Source: Streptomyces sp. CA-210063 | GTDB taxonomy: Bacteria; Actinomycetota; Actinomycetes; Streptomycetales; Streptomycetaceae | Reading direction: 5' to 3' | Assembly: GCF_024612015.1 (NCBI RefSeq) | Contig: NZ_CP102512.1 | Coordinates: forward strand, 1,550,001 to 1,614,000 | Length of the DNA stretch: 64,000 nt | In this document: positions 37,827-45,535 of the stretch, one piece after another | Numbering within the stretch: the stretch's first letter is position 1 | Layout of the letters: the number at the start of each line of letters is the position of its first letter | Made by a program: the position numbers and the translations under genes | The notes under the pieces: model-generated | Told to the model about the DNA's origin: nothing | The model's database searches: none | The model's input: only the letters and a program-made list of their open reading frames with translations

Positions 37827-38441
37827 GTGATCGTCCTGGCCGCCGTGAGCAGCCCTCTGCCGCACGAGTCCACGCAGCAGGCGATCGGCTATCCGACGCT
37901 GTTCCTGCTGGTGCTCGTCGGGGCGCTGGTGCCGGTGGTGCCGACGGGGGCGCTGGTCAGTTCGGCGGCCGTGGTGGCGTTCCATCAGACGGCGCCGTTC
38001 GCGCTGCTGCTGGTGTTCGTGGTGGCTTCGGTGGCCGCGTTCCTCGGGGATGTCGCGCTGTACTGGCTGGGGCGGCGTGGGATGGGCTCGAAGAACGGTT
38101 CCCGCTGGCTGGAGGCGATTCGGCGCCGGGCGCAGGAGGACCGGCTGACCCAGGCCCAGGCGAAGCTCGACGACCACGGGGTGACCGTGCTGGTGCTGTC
38201 GCGGCTGATGCCGGCCGGGCGGATTCCGGTGATGCTGGCGTGTCTGCTGGCGAAGATGCCGTTGCGGCGGTTCGCGCGGGGGAATCTGCCGGCGTGCCTC
38301 GCGTGGGCCGTGACGTATCAGTTGATCGGCATTGTGGGTGGGTCGTTGTTCGCGGAGCCGTGGGAAGGGGTTTTGGCGGCGGTTGTGTTGACGTTGCTGA
38401 TCAGTGTGGTGCCGAGTGTGTGGCGACGGGTGGGTCGCTGA
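37827..38441 (+). CDS. DedA/VTT-family membrane protein
   Basis: A 204-residue membrane protein with about five helices and the VTT/SNARE-associated core: VVPTGALVSSAAVVAFHQ, LGDVALYWLGRRGMG, the conserved R near SRLMPAGRIPVMLACLLAKMPLRRFARGN, and a terminal helix pair. DedA proteins scramble or flip phospholipids and undecaprenyl phosphate across the membrane. GTG 37827 has GGAGGA seven bases upstream. It is linked to the preceding MBL hydrolase. Confidence 0.9.
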   Translation: MIVLAAVSSPLPHESTQQAIGYPTLFLLVLVGALVPVVPTGALVSSAAVVAFHQTAPFALLLVFVVASVAAFLGDVALYWLGRRGMGSKNGSRWLEAIRRRAQEDRLTQAQAKLDDHGVTVLVLSRLMPAGRIPVMLACLLAKMPLRRFARGNLPACLAWAVTYQLIGIVGGSLFAEPWEGVLAAVVLTLLISVVPSVWRRVGR

Positions 38442-38451
38442 GAACCGGTGA

Positions 38452-38532
38452 GAGCTCGAGGCTTGTGGTGCGTTGCGGGCTGCGGGTTCGTTGTGGCTGG
38501 TCGCGCAGTTCCCCGCGCCCCTGAAGGGCGCG
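38452..38532 (+). repeat. Dispersed hairpin element, copy 4 (full length)
   Basis: 81 bp, the same length as copy 3, beginning GAGCTCGAG and ending in the stem CGCGCCC-CTGAA-GGGCGCG (38514-38532). It lies between convergent DedA and MBL genes and could terminate both. Confidence 0.9.
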
Positions 38533-38549
38533 GGGGTGCCCCGGCGGTC

Positions 38550-39638
38550 TCAGTCGAGCACTCGTGATGCGCCGATCGGCAGGTCCCATAGATCCTCTCG
38601 TGGTAGGCCCGCCGCCTTCCAGGCCGCCCGTACTCGCGTCAGCGGTTCCAGTACCGGTTCCGCCGAGAGGACGAACGTCGCCCAGTGCATGGGGACCATG
38701 CGGTGGGCGCGCAGGTCCTGGAAGGCGCGTACCGCCTCCTCCGGGTCGCAGTGGACGTCGCTGAGCCACCAGCGGGGGTCGTAGGCGCCGATGGGGAGGA
38801 GGGCCAGGTCGATGTCGGGGTAGCGGCGGCCGATGAGGGAGAACCAGTGGCCGTAGCCGGTGTCCCCGGCGAAGTAGAGGCGATGGCCGTCGGGTGCCGT
38901 GAGGACCCAGCCGCCCCACAGTGAGCGGCAGGTGTCGGTGAGGGTGCGCTTGGACCAGTGGTGGGCCGGGACGAAGTCGAAGCGGACGCCGTCGAGTTCG
39001 GCGGCCTCCCACCAGTCCAGCTCGGTGACCCGGCGGAACCGGCGCCGCCGGAACCAGGGGCCGAGTCCGGCGGGCACGAAGACCGGGGTGTCGCGCGGGA
39101 GTCTGGCCAGGGTGGGGGCGTCCAGGTGGTCGTAGTGGTTGTGGCTGATGACGACCGCGTCCACGCGGGGCAGCGCCTCCCAGGCGATGCCGACGGGGGT
39201 GATCCGCGCGGGGGTGCCGAGGATCCGGCGGGACCAGACGGGGTCGGTGAGGACGGTGAGCCCGCCGATCCGCACCACCCAACTCGCGTGCCCCGCCCAG
39301 GAGACGGCGACGGTACGCGTGTCGACGCGAGGCAGCGGGCCTGGCTCGTACGGCAGTCGCGGGATGTCGACGAGCCCCTCGGCCCCCGGCCGGACCGAGC
39401 CCTCGCGGGCGAAGCGGGCGAAGGCCTTCAGGCCGGGCAGGGGGGTGGTGAGCCGGTCGGCGAAGGAGCGAGGCCAGCGGCGGCGCTCGCCGAGCGGGCG
39501 GGGCTCGGCGAGCGGCGGGGGCGTGAGGGGGCGGGCGAAGGGTGACATGGACGGTGACATGGACGCCGGATCGTCGGTGTCCTCAGTGGTCGTCGCGGAG
39601 GTGGTCGCCGAGGTGGTCGACTCGGACTGCTGCGTCAT
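38550..39638 (-). CDS. MBL-fold hydrolase, NAPE-PLD-like
   Basis: A 362-residue protein with a Ser/Thr-rich head and a metallo-beta-lactamase domain of the N-acyl-phosphatidylethanolamine phospholipase-D type. Motifs: WAGHASWVVRIGGLTVLTDPVW, SHNHYDHLD, AHHWSKRT, FAGDTGYG, ALLPIGAYDPRW and HWATFVLS. Members cleave phosphodiesters in lipids or related compounds. ATG 39638 gives the long head; an internal ATG (MSPSMSPFARP) may be the true start. A 30-bp tandem array lies in its 5' region. Confidence 0.88.
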   Translation of the reverse strand: MTQQSESTTSATTSATTTEDTDDPASMSPSMSPFARPLTPPPLAEPRPLGERRRWPRSFADRLTTPLPGLKAFARFAREGSVRPGAEGLVDIPRLPYEPGPLPRVDTRTVAVSWAGHASWVVRIGGLTVLTDPVWSRRILGTPARITPVGIAWEALPRVDAVVISHNHYDHLDAPTLARLPRDTPVFVPAGLGPWFRRRRFRRVTELDWWEAAELDGVRFDFVPAHHWSKRTLTDTCRSLWGGWVLTAPDGHRLYFAGDTGYGHWFSLIGRRYPDIDLALLPIGAYDPRWWLSDVHCDPEEAVRAFQDLRAHRMVPMHWATFVLSAEPVLEPLTRVRAAWKAAGLPREDLWDLPIGASRVLD

Positions 39639-39735
39639 CGAGGAGGCTCCCGTCGCTGAGCTTCGTCAGGAAGGATCGTCGTCGCTGAAGGCGGCCAGGG
39701 GTCGCTGGGGGTCGTGGTCACTGACGTCAGGGAGA

Positions 39736-39807
39736 AACTCGTCGCGGAGGAACTGGCCGGGGAGGAATTCGTCGCGGAGGAACTGGCCGGGGAGGAACTG
39801 GTCGGGG
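39736..39807. repeat. Tandem repeat, 30-bp period built of 15-bp units
   Basis: About 2.4 copies of a 30-bp unit (AACTCGTCGCGGAGG followed by AACTGGCCGGGGAGG), in effect nearly five 15-bp units. It lies in the 191-bp gap between the aminotransferase-like stop and the MBL start. Confidence 0.8.
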
Positions 39808-39829
39808 CTCGTCGGCCGGAGAACCCTCG

Positions 39830-41047
39830 TCATCGAAGATCCTCGAAAGCCGCTCCGAAAAGGGTCAACGCGCGTTCCACATGAGGTAGTTCCAGGGGAT
39901 CCGGCGCGGCGAGGACCTCCGCCCGTTCCGCGTCGGTGGTGCCGAGGAACGGATCGGTGGACAGCCGGACGCGCAGCTCCCCGAGGTCGTCCCCGAACCG
40001 GTGGCCGCCCGGCGCGGGCATCCCGAGCCGGGCGGTGAGGAAGTCCTCCGCCTCCTGGGCGTCACCGACACCTCGCGTGGCGAGAGCCGAGCGCAGCGGG
40101 GCCAGGTCGGCGTACAGATGACGCCCGGCGCGCGGAGGCAGCGCGAGCGCCCCGGCGGTCACCACGGCCCGGTGCGCGGCGGCGGCGACGCGCGCGTGCA
40201 GGCGTACGGCGATGGCGAGCCGTTCGCTGACGGCGGCGGGCTCGTCGAGGGCGTACGCGGCGGCCGCGGCGACCGGGGTGGCGACCCGGGCGCCGAGCGC
40301 GGTGAGCACGTCGAGGACCCGGTCGCGCAGGCCCGTACCGTCCCCGTCGGCCGGGAAACGGGCGATGGCGGCGGGCCAGCCGGGCGGCAGGAAGGGTCCG
40401 GCGAGGTCGGTGACGACGGTGACCCGGTCGGGCAGCATCTCGGCAGGACTGAGCAGCACGGTGTCGTGCGGATCGTGCAGGGTGTCGCGCCAGGTCTCGT
40501 CGCTGACCAGGTGCAGCCCCTCCCCCATGGCCGCCTCCATGGTCTCGTGCACCAGTTCGGGCGGGGCGACGGTGGCGGTCGGATCGTCCGCGACGCACAG
40601 CACGAGCAGCCGAGGGTCGCCGCCCTCGGCCCGGATCCTGCGCACGGTCTCCAGCAGCGCGTACGGGTCCGGCACGCCCCCGCATTCGGCGGGCGTGGCC
40701 ACGTGGAACACGGATCTGCCCAACGCCCGCGCCTGGGGTTCCCACCAGGCGGCACAGGGCCGTGGGAGCAGGACGTCGCCGCCGATCGCGGCGGTCAGCG
40801 CGAGGAGCAGGGCGGGGGCGCCGGGGGCGGCCACAGCCCTGTCCCGCTCGGTGGGCAGCCCGCGCCGGTCCCAGTAGCCGCAGGCGGCGTCCAGGAGCGC
40901 GGGTGAGCCGCCCGGGGGTACGGCGTGGGGGTGGCCCGCGGCGGCGGAGAGCACGGCCGCCAGTTCCGGCAGGAGGGGCAGCCCCTGGGCGGGAAGGGGC
41001 GGGCCGAAGCGGACTGGGCCGTGCCCTTCCGGATCCGTCCGCCGCAT
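39830..41047 (-). CDS. Aminotransferase-fold protein lacking any lysine
   Basis: This 405-residue protein has the order of a fold-type-I class I/II aminotransferase: substrate arm PPGGSPALLDAACGYWDRRGLP, CAAWWEPQARALGRSV, VLCVADDPTATVAPPELV, SDETWRDTLH and a C-terminal small domain ending LRVRLSTDPFLG. Where the PLP-binding lysine should stand after the SDETW strand it reads VTVVTDLAGPFLPPGW. The whole protein contains no lysine at all, so it cannot form the internal aldimine. It is probably a non-catalytic or repurposed relative. A 400-bp upstream gap separates it from the His-rich gene. Confidence 0.82.
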   Translation of the reverse strand: MRRTDPEGHGPVRFGPPLPAQGLPLLPELAAVLSAAAGHPHAVPPGGSPALLDAACGYWDRRGLPTERDRAVAAPGAPALLLALTAAIGGDVLLPRPCAAWWEPQARALGRSVFHVATPAECGGVPDPYALLETVRRIRAEGGDPRLLVLCVADDPTATVAPPELVHETMEAAMGEGLHLVSDETWRDTLHDPHDTVLLSPAEMLPDRVTVVTDLAGPFLPPGWPAAIARFPADGDGTGLRDRVLDVLTALGARVATPVAAAAAYALDEPAAVSERLAIAVRLHARVAAAAHRAVVTAGALALPPRAGRHLYADLAPLRSALATRGVGDAQEAEDFLTARLGMPAPGGHRFGDDLGELRVRLSTDPFLGTTDAERAEVLAAPDPLELPHVERALTLFGAAFEDLR

Positions 41048-41447
41048 ATGTGCCTCCGCGCAGTCGTGGTGCCTCGTTCGGCGCTTCGCGCTCCGGGATG
41101 TCGATGGTGCTCCGTCACGCGACGGGTGTGCCCCGTTGTGGCACGCGCTGTGCCACGGGAGGCGCCGTGCACACCCTCGGCCTGTCAGTACCCAGGCTCA
41201 CGCGCCCCATGGGCACCCGTACGGGTTGCGCAGGTCACAGAGGTGACGCACGGCGGTGGGCGACCGTCCGCGACTCCGGCCGATCATGGTGCCGAGTGGT
41301 CATGATTCCGGACGGTCAGACACTCGGGCTGGTCCGGAGGTCGGGCCGGTCACGGTTCCGGCCGGTAGTGGTTCGGGCCGGTAGTGGTTCGGGCCGGTAG
41401 TGGTTCGGGCCGGTAGTGGTTCGGGCCGGTCAGTGCTTCAAGGCCGC
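41048..41447. other. Intergenic region with hairpin and tandem repeat
   Basis: A 400-bp gap. It contains a 7-bp-arm hairpin GTGGCAC-GCGCT-GTGCCAC (41138-41156), about 100 bp upstream of the aminotransferase-like gene, and the 16-bp tandem array at its far end. No coding sequence is evident. Confidence 0.6.
41346..41441. repeat. 16-bp tandem repeat array
   Basis: Four identical copies of CCGGTAGTGGTTCGGG (41362-41425), flanked by one diverged copy on each side. It sits immediately downstream of the His-rich gene's stop (41448). Confidence 0.85.
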
Positions 41448-42191
41448 TCATGGCGTCCACCGGCTCCGGCGGTGGAGTCGGTGCACTGCGGCTCCGAGTG
41501 CGCCCGCGACGAGGAGGCCGCCGGCGACGAGGGCCGGGACGGAGTCGGTGAAGGCACCGCCGCCGCCCGCGTGGACGCCGCGCTGGACCGGCGCGGGGTG
41601 GTGCGTGGAGTGATGGGTGGGCTGGTGGGTGGCCTGGTGGTCGGGCTCATGGGCAGGCTGGTGGTCGGACTCGTGGGTGGCCTGGTGGTCGGACCCGTGG
41701 GTCGGCTGGTGGTCGGACTCATGGGTCGGCTGCTGCATCGGCTCGTGTGCGGGGTCCTGCTCTTTGTCGCCGTGGGAGACATCGAAGGCGGCGCTCCACT
41801 GTTCGGCCTCGCCGCCGGGGGCCGTCGGGCAGGTGCCGTCGACGCCCCACTCGGAGGGGGAGTCCGACGCGTCGGGGTCGATCTCCAAGTCCGCGGCGGG
41901 CGCGATCGTGGCGGTTCCCTCGTAGGAAGGACCGGCCGCGGAGTCGTCGTCGCCGGGGAGGCGTTGCAGTGTGACGGTGCCCTGTTCGAAGGCCTGCGAG
42001 CTGGCGTCGATGGATTCGGGGGCGGGGCCGTCGGTCGGGTCGCAGGCGACGGAGATCGTGAGCGTGCCGCCCGGATCGGCGGTCTGCGGGCTCGCTTCGG
42101 CCGCCGAGTCGGCGTACGCGGCCGGGGCGGCGGCGCCCAGGACGGCACCGGTCAGGGCAGTGGCGGACAGGACACGGGCTATGCGGCGCAT
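41448..42191 (-). CDS. Secreted, membrane-anchored His-rich repeat protein
   Basis: A 247-residue precursor starting MRRIARVLSATALTGAVLGAAAPAAYA, a Sec signal. The mature head (about 28-135) is a small Cys-containing domain (SVACDPTDG, GVDGTCPTAPGG). It is followed by a spacer (about 145-195) of imperfect six-residue repeats such as THESDHQPTHGSDHQ with about 20 histidines. A C-terminal helix (VPALVAGGLLVAGALGAAV) plus a basic end then anchors it. The His/Asp/Glu repeats suggest metal binding at the cell surface. ATG 42191 follows GAAGGAG. Confidence 0.8.
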   Translation of the reverse strand: MRRIARVLSATALTGAVLGAAAPAAYADSAAEASPQTADPGGTLTISVACDPTDGPAPESIDASSQAFEQGTVTLQRLPGDDDSAAGPSYEGTATIAPAADLEIDPDASDSPSEWGVDGTCPTAPGGEAEQWSAAFDVSHGDKEQDPAHEPMQQPTHESDHQPTHGSDHQATHESDHQPAHEPDHQATHQPTHHSTHHPAPVQRGVHAGGGGAFTDSVPALVAGGLLVAGALGAAVHRLHRRSRWTP

Positions 42192-42370
42192 GGGTGGGGC
42201 TCCTTCGGCCGGCTCCGGCGGGCGGGGCACGACCGCCGTGCCCCGCGTCCATCAGAGCGCCGAGCCCGGCGGGGCGCGCGCCGCCGGGCACCATTCGCGG
42301 GACGTGGGGCGGCCGACCGGGTGACCTTGCGCTCCGCTGGGTTGAGCCGTTGAGCGCCGTTGGTGTGCCT

Positions 42371-42460
42371 GGTCCGTTGCGGGCTGCGGGTGAGTCGTGG
42401 CTGGTCGCGCCCACGCGGCGGAGCCGCACATGGACACAGCCCCGCGCCCCTTCGGGGCGC
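42371..42460 (+). repeat. Dispersed hairpin element, copy 5 (variant)
   Basis: Shares the left arm (GGGCTGCGGG, GCTGGTCGCGC). The central AGTTC is replaced by a 28-bp block starting CCACGCGGCGG. It ends in the hairpin GCGCCCC-TTC-GGGGCGC (42444-42460), just after the GAF-ANTAR stop. Confidence 0.85.
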
Positions 42461-42470
42461 CCGGCTCGAC

Positions 42471-43187
42471 TCAGTTGGAAAGTGAGACCAGTTCTCGGTC
42501 CAAACCCCTGCCCCTCTTCTCCACCACCGCTGATGCCACGTCCGAGAGCTTGCGGTTGGTGCCCTGGGAGATACGGCGGAGGACCGTGAACGCGGTGTCG
42601 GCGTCGCAACCGAGGATGTGCATGACCATGCCGCAGGCCTGGTCGACGACGGGGCGGGTGCGCAGGGCGGTGCCGAGTTGGCCGAGTTCGGTGAGTGCGT
42701 CCCGGTAGGAACGGTCGCGGACGATGCAGGTCGCGGCGAGGTCGCCGAGGGCGCGGGCGGGGCCGTGGGGAGCGTCGCCCAGGGTGTGGGGGCGGAAGCT
42801 GTAGAGGCTGAGGGTCACGGTGAGGCCCGAGCGGCGGAAGGGGAGCGTGACGCTGGAGCGTACGCCCGCGTCGAGGGCCACGGCCCGGTACTCCGGCCAG
42901 CGTTCCTCCCGCAGCAGATCGGCGGAGTCGACGGGTTCACCACGCTCCAGCGAAGCCGGGATCGGCCCGTCGCCCGAGCGCAGTTGGACGGAGACCAGTC
43001 CGGCGAGGTCCGGGTGGGTGACCGCGGCGGAGCGTTCGGTGCCGCGGTCGGAGGCCACACTGCTGGCACCGCAGCAGTCGTGGGTGCAGCGCGCGGCCTG
43101 TTCGACGAGTTCGGAGAGCCTCCTGCCCGGATGCGTCGATTCCGGTGATTCCCTGCCCAGAAGGCCGAGGTGTTCGGTTTCCGGCAT
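42471..43187 (-). CDS. GAF-ANTAR antiterminator protein
   Basis: A 238-residue protein with a degenerate GAF-like sensor (about 25-155, GLVSVQLRSGDGPIPASLERGEPV, SSVTLPFRRSGLTVTLSLYSF). A C-terminal ANTAR domain follows (about 165-225, RPVVDQACGMVMHILGCDADTAFTVLRRISQGTNRKLSDVA). ANTAR domains bind dual-hairpin RNA to prevent transcription termination. Four Cys residues in the head (ARCTHDCCGAS) could bind a metal or respond to redox. It neighbours the PAS-GAF protein and stress sigma factor. Confidence 0.9.
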   Translation of the reverse strand: MPETEHLGLLGRESPESTHPGRRLSELVEQAARCTHDCCGASSVASDRGTERSAAVTHPDLAGLVSVQLRSGDGPIPASLERGEPVDSADLLREERWPEYRAVALDAGVRSSVTLPFRRSGLTVTLSLYSFRPHTLGDAPHGPARALGDLAATCIVRDRSYRDALTELGQLGTALRTRPVVDQACGMVMHILGCDADTAFTVLRRISQGTNRKLSDVASAVVEKRGRGLDRELVSLSN

Positions 43188-43298
43188 AGTGCACGCCTCC
43201 TCTTCCGGTCGCCTTCCCGCTCACCTGCGCGGAAAACGAGTCGTCCCGCTTTCGATCCGGCCGTCCCCCGGGCGCCCTTCAGGCGTTAGGTTCGTCGC

Positions 43299-44420
43299 AT
43301 GACGCAGACGGACGAATTCGGTGAGGAACTCGCGGATTTCGTCCGCCGTGTCGCGGAGCTCAAGGCCGCCCGCTCGGTGCCGACCGGCGATCTCCCGACC
43401 GTGCTGGACGCGGCGATCTTCGAACTCGACCATGTCGCCGACCGGTTGTGGCCCTGGTACGAACGGCTCACCACGTCGGGCCCCTCCGGCGGTGCCTCGT
43501 CCGCCGCCCAGGAACACCAGTTACTGAAGGCCGTCTTCCAATGCCTGCCCCTGCCCGTGGTGTTGGTGGACCGGGAGACCGTGGTGCGTCGCCTCAACCA
43601 GGCCGCGACCGCCTTCACGGGCGTACGGTCCGGCTATGCGACGGGCCGTCCGCTCAGCGGGTTCCTCGTCCACGCCGACCGGGCGGCGTTCCGTTCCCAG
43701 GCGGCGGCCGTGGCCCGGGGCGAGGGCGACCGCAGCCTCAACGTCCACCTCCAGCAGCGCCCCTCGCTACCGGTGCGCGCCACGCTCACCGCGTTGCGTC
43801 CGAGCAGCGAGCCGCGCAACACGGTCCTCGTCGTCCTGCAGCCGGCGGGCGACGGGATGCCCACCGTCGAGCCCCGCCGCCCCCTGCCCAACCTCACCGA
43901 GACCACGCGCCACGCGGCCCTCATGGACCTCGTGGACGCCATGACCACGGCCCTGCTCACCGCACCCGCCGGGGCGGCCCTCGACCGGGCGGCGCACGTC
44001 CTGCACGGCCGCTTCGCCGACTGGGTGATCGCCGACACGGCGAGCCCCGGCCTCACCCGTACGACGGTCCTGGCCCCCTCCGAGGGAGAGGCGAAGCTCC
44101 TGAAGGCCCAGAACCCCGCCACCTGCCCCCTCGTCGTCGACGCCGCGCGAGGCGGTTCCCCGGCCCTGCAGATCCGCCCCGCCGACCCCGACGCCTTCGG
44201 CCACGACAGCTCCGGCGCCCCGGTCCTGGTGAGAGCGAACGTGACCTCTCTCCTGACCGTCCCCCTACCGGCCCCGAACGGTCGCATCAAAGCCGTCCTG
44301 ACCCTCTTCCGCTCAGGAGCCCGCCTGGCCTTCTCGATGGCCGAGGCCCAGGCGATGGACACCATGTCCCGCCACATCGCCCTGGCCATGGAACGCGACC
44401 CGTGGGGCAGCGCCCCATGA
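43299..44420 (+). CDS. PAS-GAF sensor protein without an output domain
   Basis: A 373-residue soluble protein. It has a helical head (1-65), a PAS domain (about 70-180, LPLPVVLVDRETVVRRLNQAATAFTGVRSGY) and a GAF domain (about 210-365, ending SMAEAQAMDTMSRHIALAMERD). In Streptomyces this arrangement usually precedes a PP2C phosphatase, but none follows here. It may work as a partner for an unlinked phosphatase or anti-sigma factor, perhaps of the SigB-type sigma factor transcribed toward it. Its stop codon lies in the loop of a dispersed hairpin repeat. Confidence 0.85.
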   Translation: MTQTDEFGEELADFVRRVAELKAARSVPTGDLPTVLDAAIFELDHVADRLWPWYERLTTSGPSGGASSAAQEHQLLKAVFQCLPLPVVLVDRETVVRRLNQAATAFTGVRSGYATGRPLSGFLVHADRAAFRSQAAAVARGEGDRSLNVHLQQRPSLPVRATLTALRPSSEPRNTVLVVLQPAGDGMPTVEPRRPLPNLTETTRHAALMDLVDAMTTALLTAPAGAALDRAAHVLHGRFADWVIADTASPGLTRTTVLAPSEGEAKLLKAQNPATCPLVVDAARGGSPALQIRPADPDAFGHDSSGAPVLVRANVTSLLTVPLPAPNGRIKAVLTLFRSGARLAFSMAEAQAMDTMSRHIALAMERDPWGSAP

Positions 44421-44500
44421 GGGGCGCGGGACTGTGTCCATGTGCGGCTCCGCCGCGTGGGCGCGACCAGCCACAACAAACCGGCATCCGCACACAGCCC
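44410..44500 (-). repeat. Dispersed hairpin element, copy 6 (variant, reverse)
   Basis: Reverse orientation of the copy-5 variant, with hairpin arms 44410-44416 and 44421-44427 and loop ATGA. It contains the PAS-GAF stop codon and lies between convergent PAS-GAF and sigma-factor genes. Confidence 0.85.
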
Positions 44501-44514
44501 CGCGCTCCACGGCT

Positions 44515-45309
44515 CTACGCGACATCCCGCATCACTTGATCCCGCAGCCGATCACAGCACCGGCTGATCAACCGCGACACATGCATCTGGGAGATCCCCA
44601 GTTGCTCCGCGATCCGGCTCTGCGTCATGTCCCCGAAGAACCGCATGTACAGAATGGCCCGCTCCCGCTCCGGCAGCGCGGCCAGCCGAGGCTTCACGGC
44701 CTCGCGGTCCACCACCGTGTCGAGCGCGGGGTCGGGCTCCCCCAGCGCGTCGCTGAGCGAGTACCCGTCCTCACTCCCGGGCAGTTCCGCGTCCAGTGAC
44801 AGCGCCGTGAAGCTCTCCAGCGCCTCCAGGCCGACCTGGACGTCCTCCTCGCTCATGTTCGCGTATTCCGCGATCTCCGCGACGGTGGGCCGCCGGCCGG
44901 AGATCGTCTGGGACAGGTCCTGGCTGGCGAACCGCACCCGGTTGCGCAGGTCCTGGACCCGGCGCGGCACGTGCAGGGTCCACATGTGGTCCCGGAAGTG
45001 CCGCTTGATCTCACCGGTGACGGTGGGTACCGCATAGCTCTCGAAGGCGTTGCCGCGCTCGGGGTCGTACCGGTCGACGGCCTTGACCAGGCCGAGCGAG
45101 GCGACCTGGCGCAGGTCCTCGTAGCTCTCGCCGCGGCTGCGGAAGCGTCCCGCGAGCCGTTCGGCCATGGGCAGCCACGCTTCGATGATCTGTTCACGCA
45201 GAGTGTCCCGCTGCTGGCCCGGGGGGAGCGTGGCCAGCTTCCGGAACGCCTCCGCGGTGTCGGGGGCGTCGTCGTGAGGGTGGTGCTTCGCGTTTGCCTG
45301 AGTACGCAT
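44515..45309 (-). CDS. Stress-type RNA polymerase sigma factor (SigB/SigF family)
   Basis: A 264-residue group-3 sigma factor. Region 2 (about 60-130) includes YEDLRQVASLGLVKAVDRYDPERGNAFESYAVPTVTGEIKRHFRD. Region 3 (about 140-195) includes VPRRVQDLRNRVRFASQDLSQTISGRRPTVAEIAEYANMSEEDV. Region 4 (about 215-262) includes LPERERAILYMRFFGDMTQSRIAEQLGISQMHVSRLI. It directs transcription of osmotic/oxidative stress or developmental genes from GNNT-GGGTA-type promoters. No anti-sigma or anti-anti-sigma gene adjoins it. ATG 45309 is preferred; TTG 45321 is also in frame. Confidence 0.93.
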   Translation of the reverse strand: MRTQANAKHHPHDDAPDTAEAFRKLATLPPGQQRDTLREQIIEAWLPMAERLAGRFRSRGESYEDLRQVASLGLVKAVDRYDPERGNAFESYAVPTVTGEIKRHFRDHMWTLHVPRRVQDLRNRVRFASQDLSQTISGRRPTVAEIAEYANMSEEDVQVGLEALESFTALSLDAELPGSEDGYSLSDALGEPDPALDTVVDREAVKPRLAALPERERAILYMRFFGDMTQSRIAEQLGISQMHVSRLISRCCDRLRDQVMRDVA

Positions 45310-45481
45310 GGTGCGTCGCAACTCCCTTGATGGTGCTGGGATGGACGGTCACCGTGGGGGCGCGGACGTGCACAGGGGATGGCACACCCGTGATGGACAC
45401 ATCGCCTCTTCCACGGACGTGCCTCCTGTCCGAAGCACTGCACTGCGCCTGCCCCGGAGCACGCGGGGCAAACACACGCAG

Positions 45482-45505
45482 GTTTTTCCTCTCGCCGCGG
45501 GGTGA
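45482..45505 (+). promoter_or_regulatory. Candidate SigB-type promoter for the TPP enzyme
   Basis: GTTT (45482-45485), 14 bp, GGGTGA (45500-45505). This approaches the Streptomyces SigB consensus GNNT-N14-16-GGGTAC/T, with G for A in the -10. It is 31 bp before the start. Confidence 0.35.
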
Positions 45506-45535
45506 CTCGGGCGAAAACACCCCGGGAGGTCCAGT

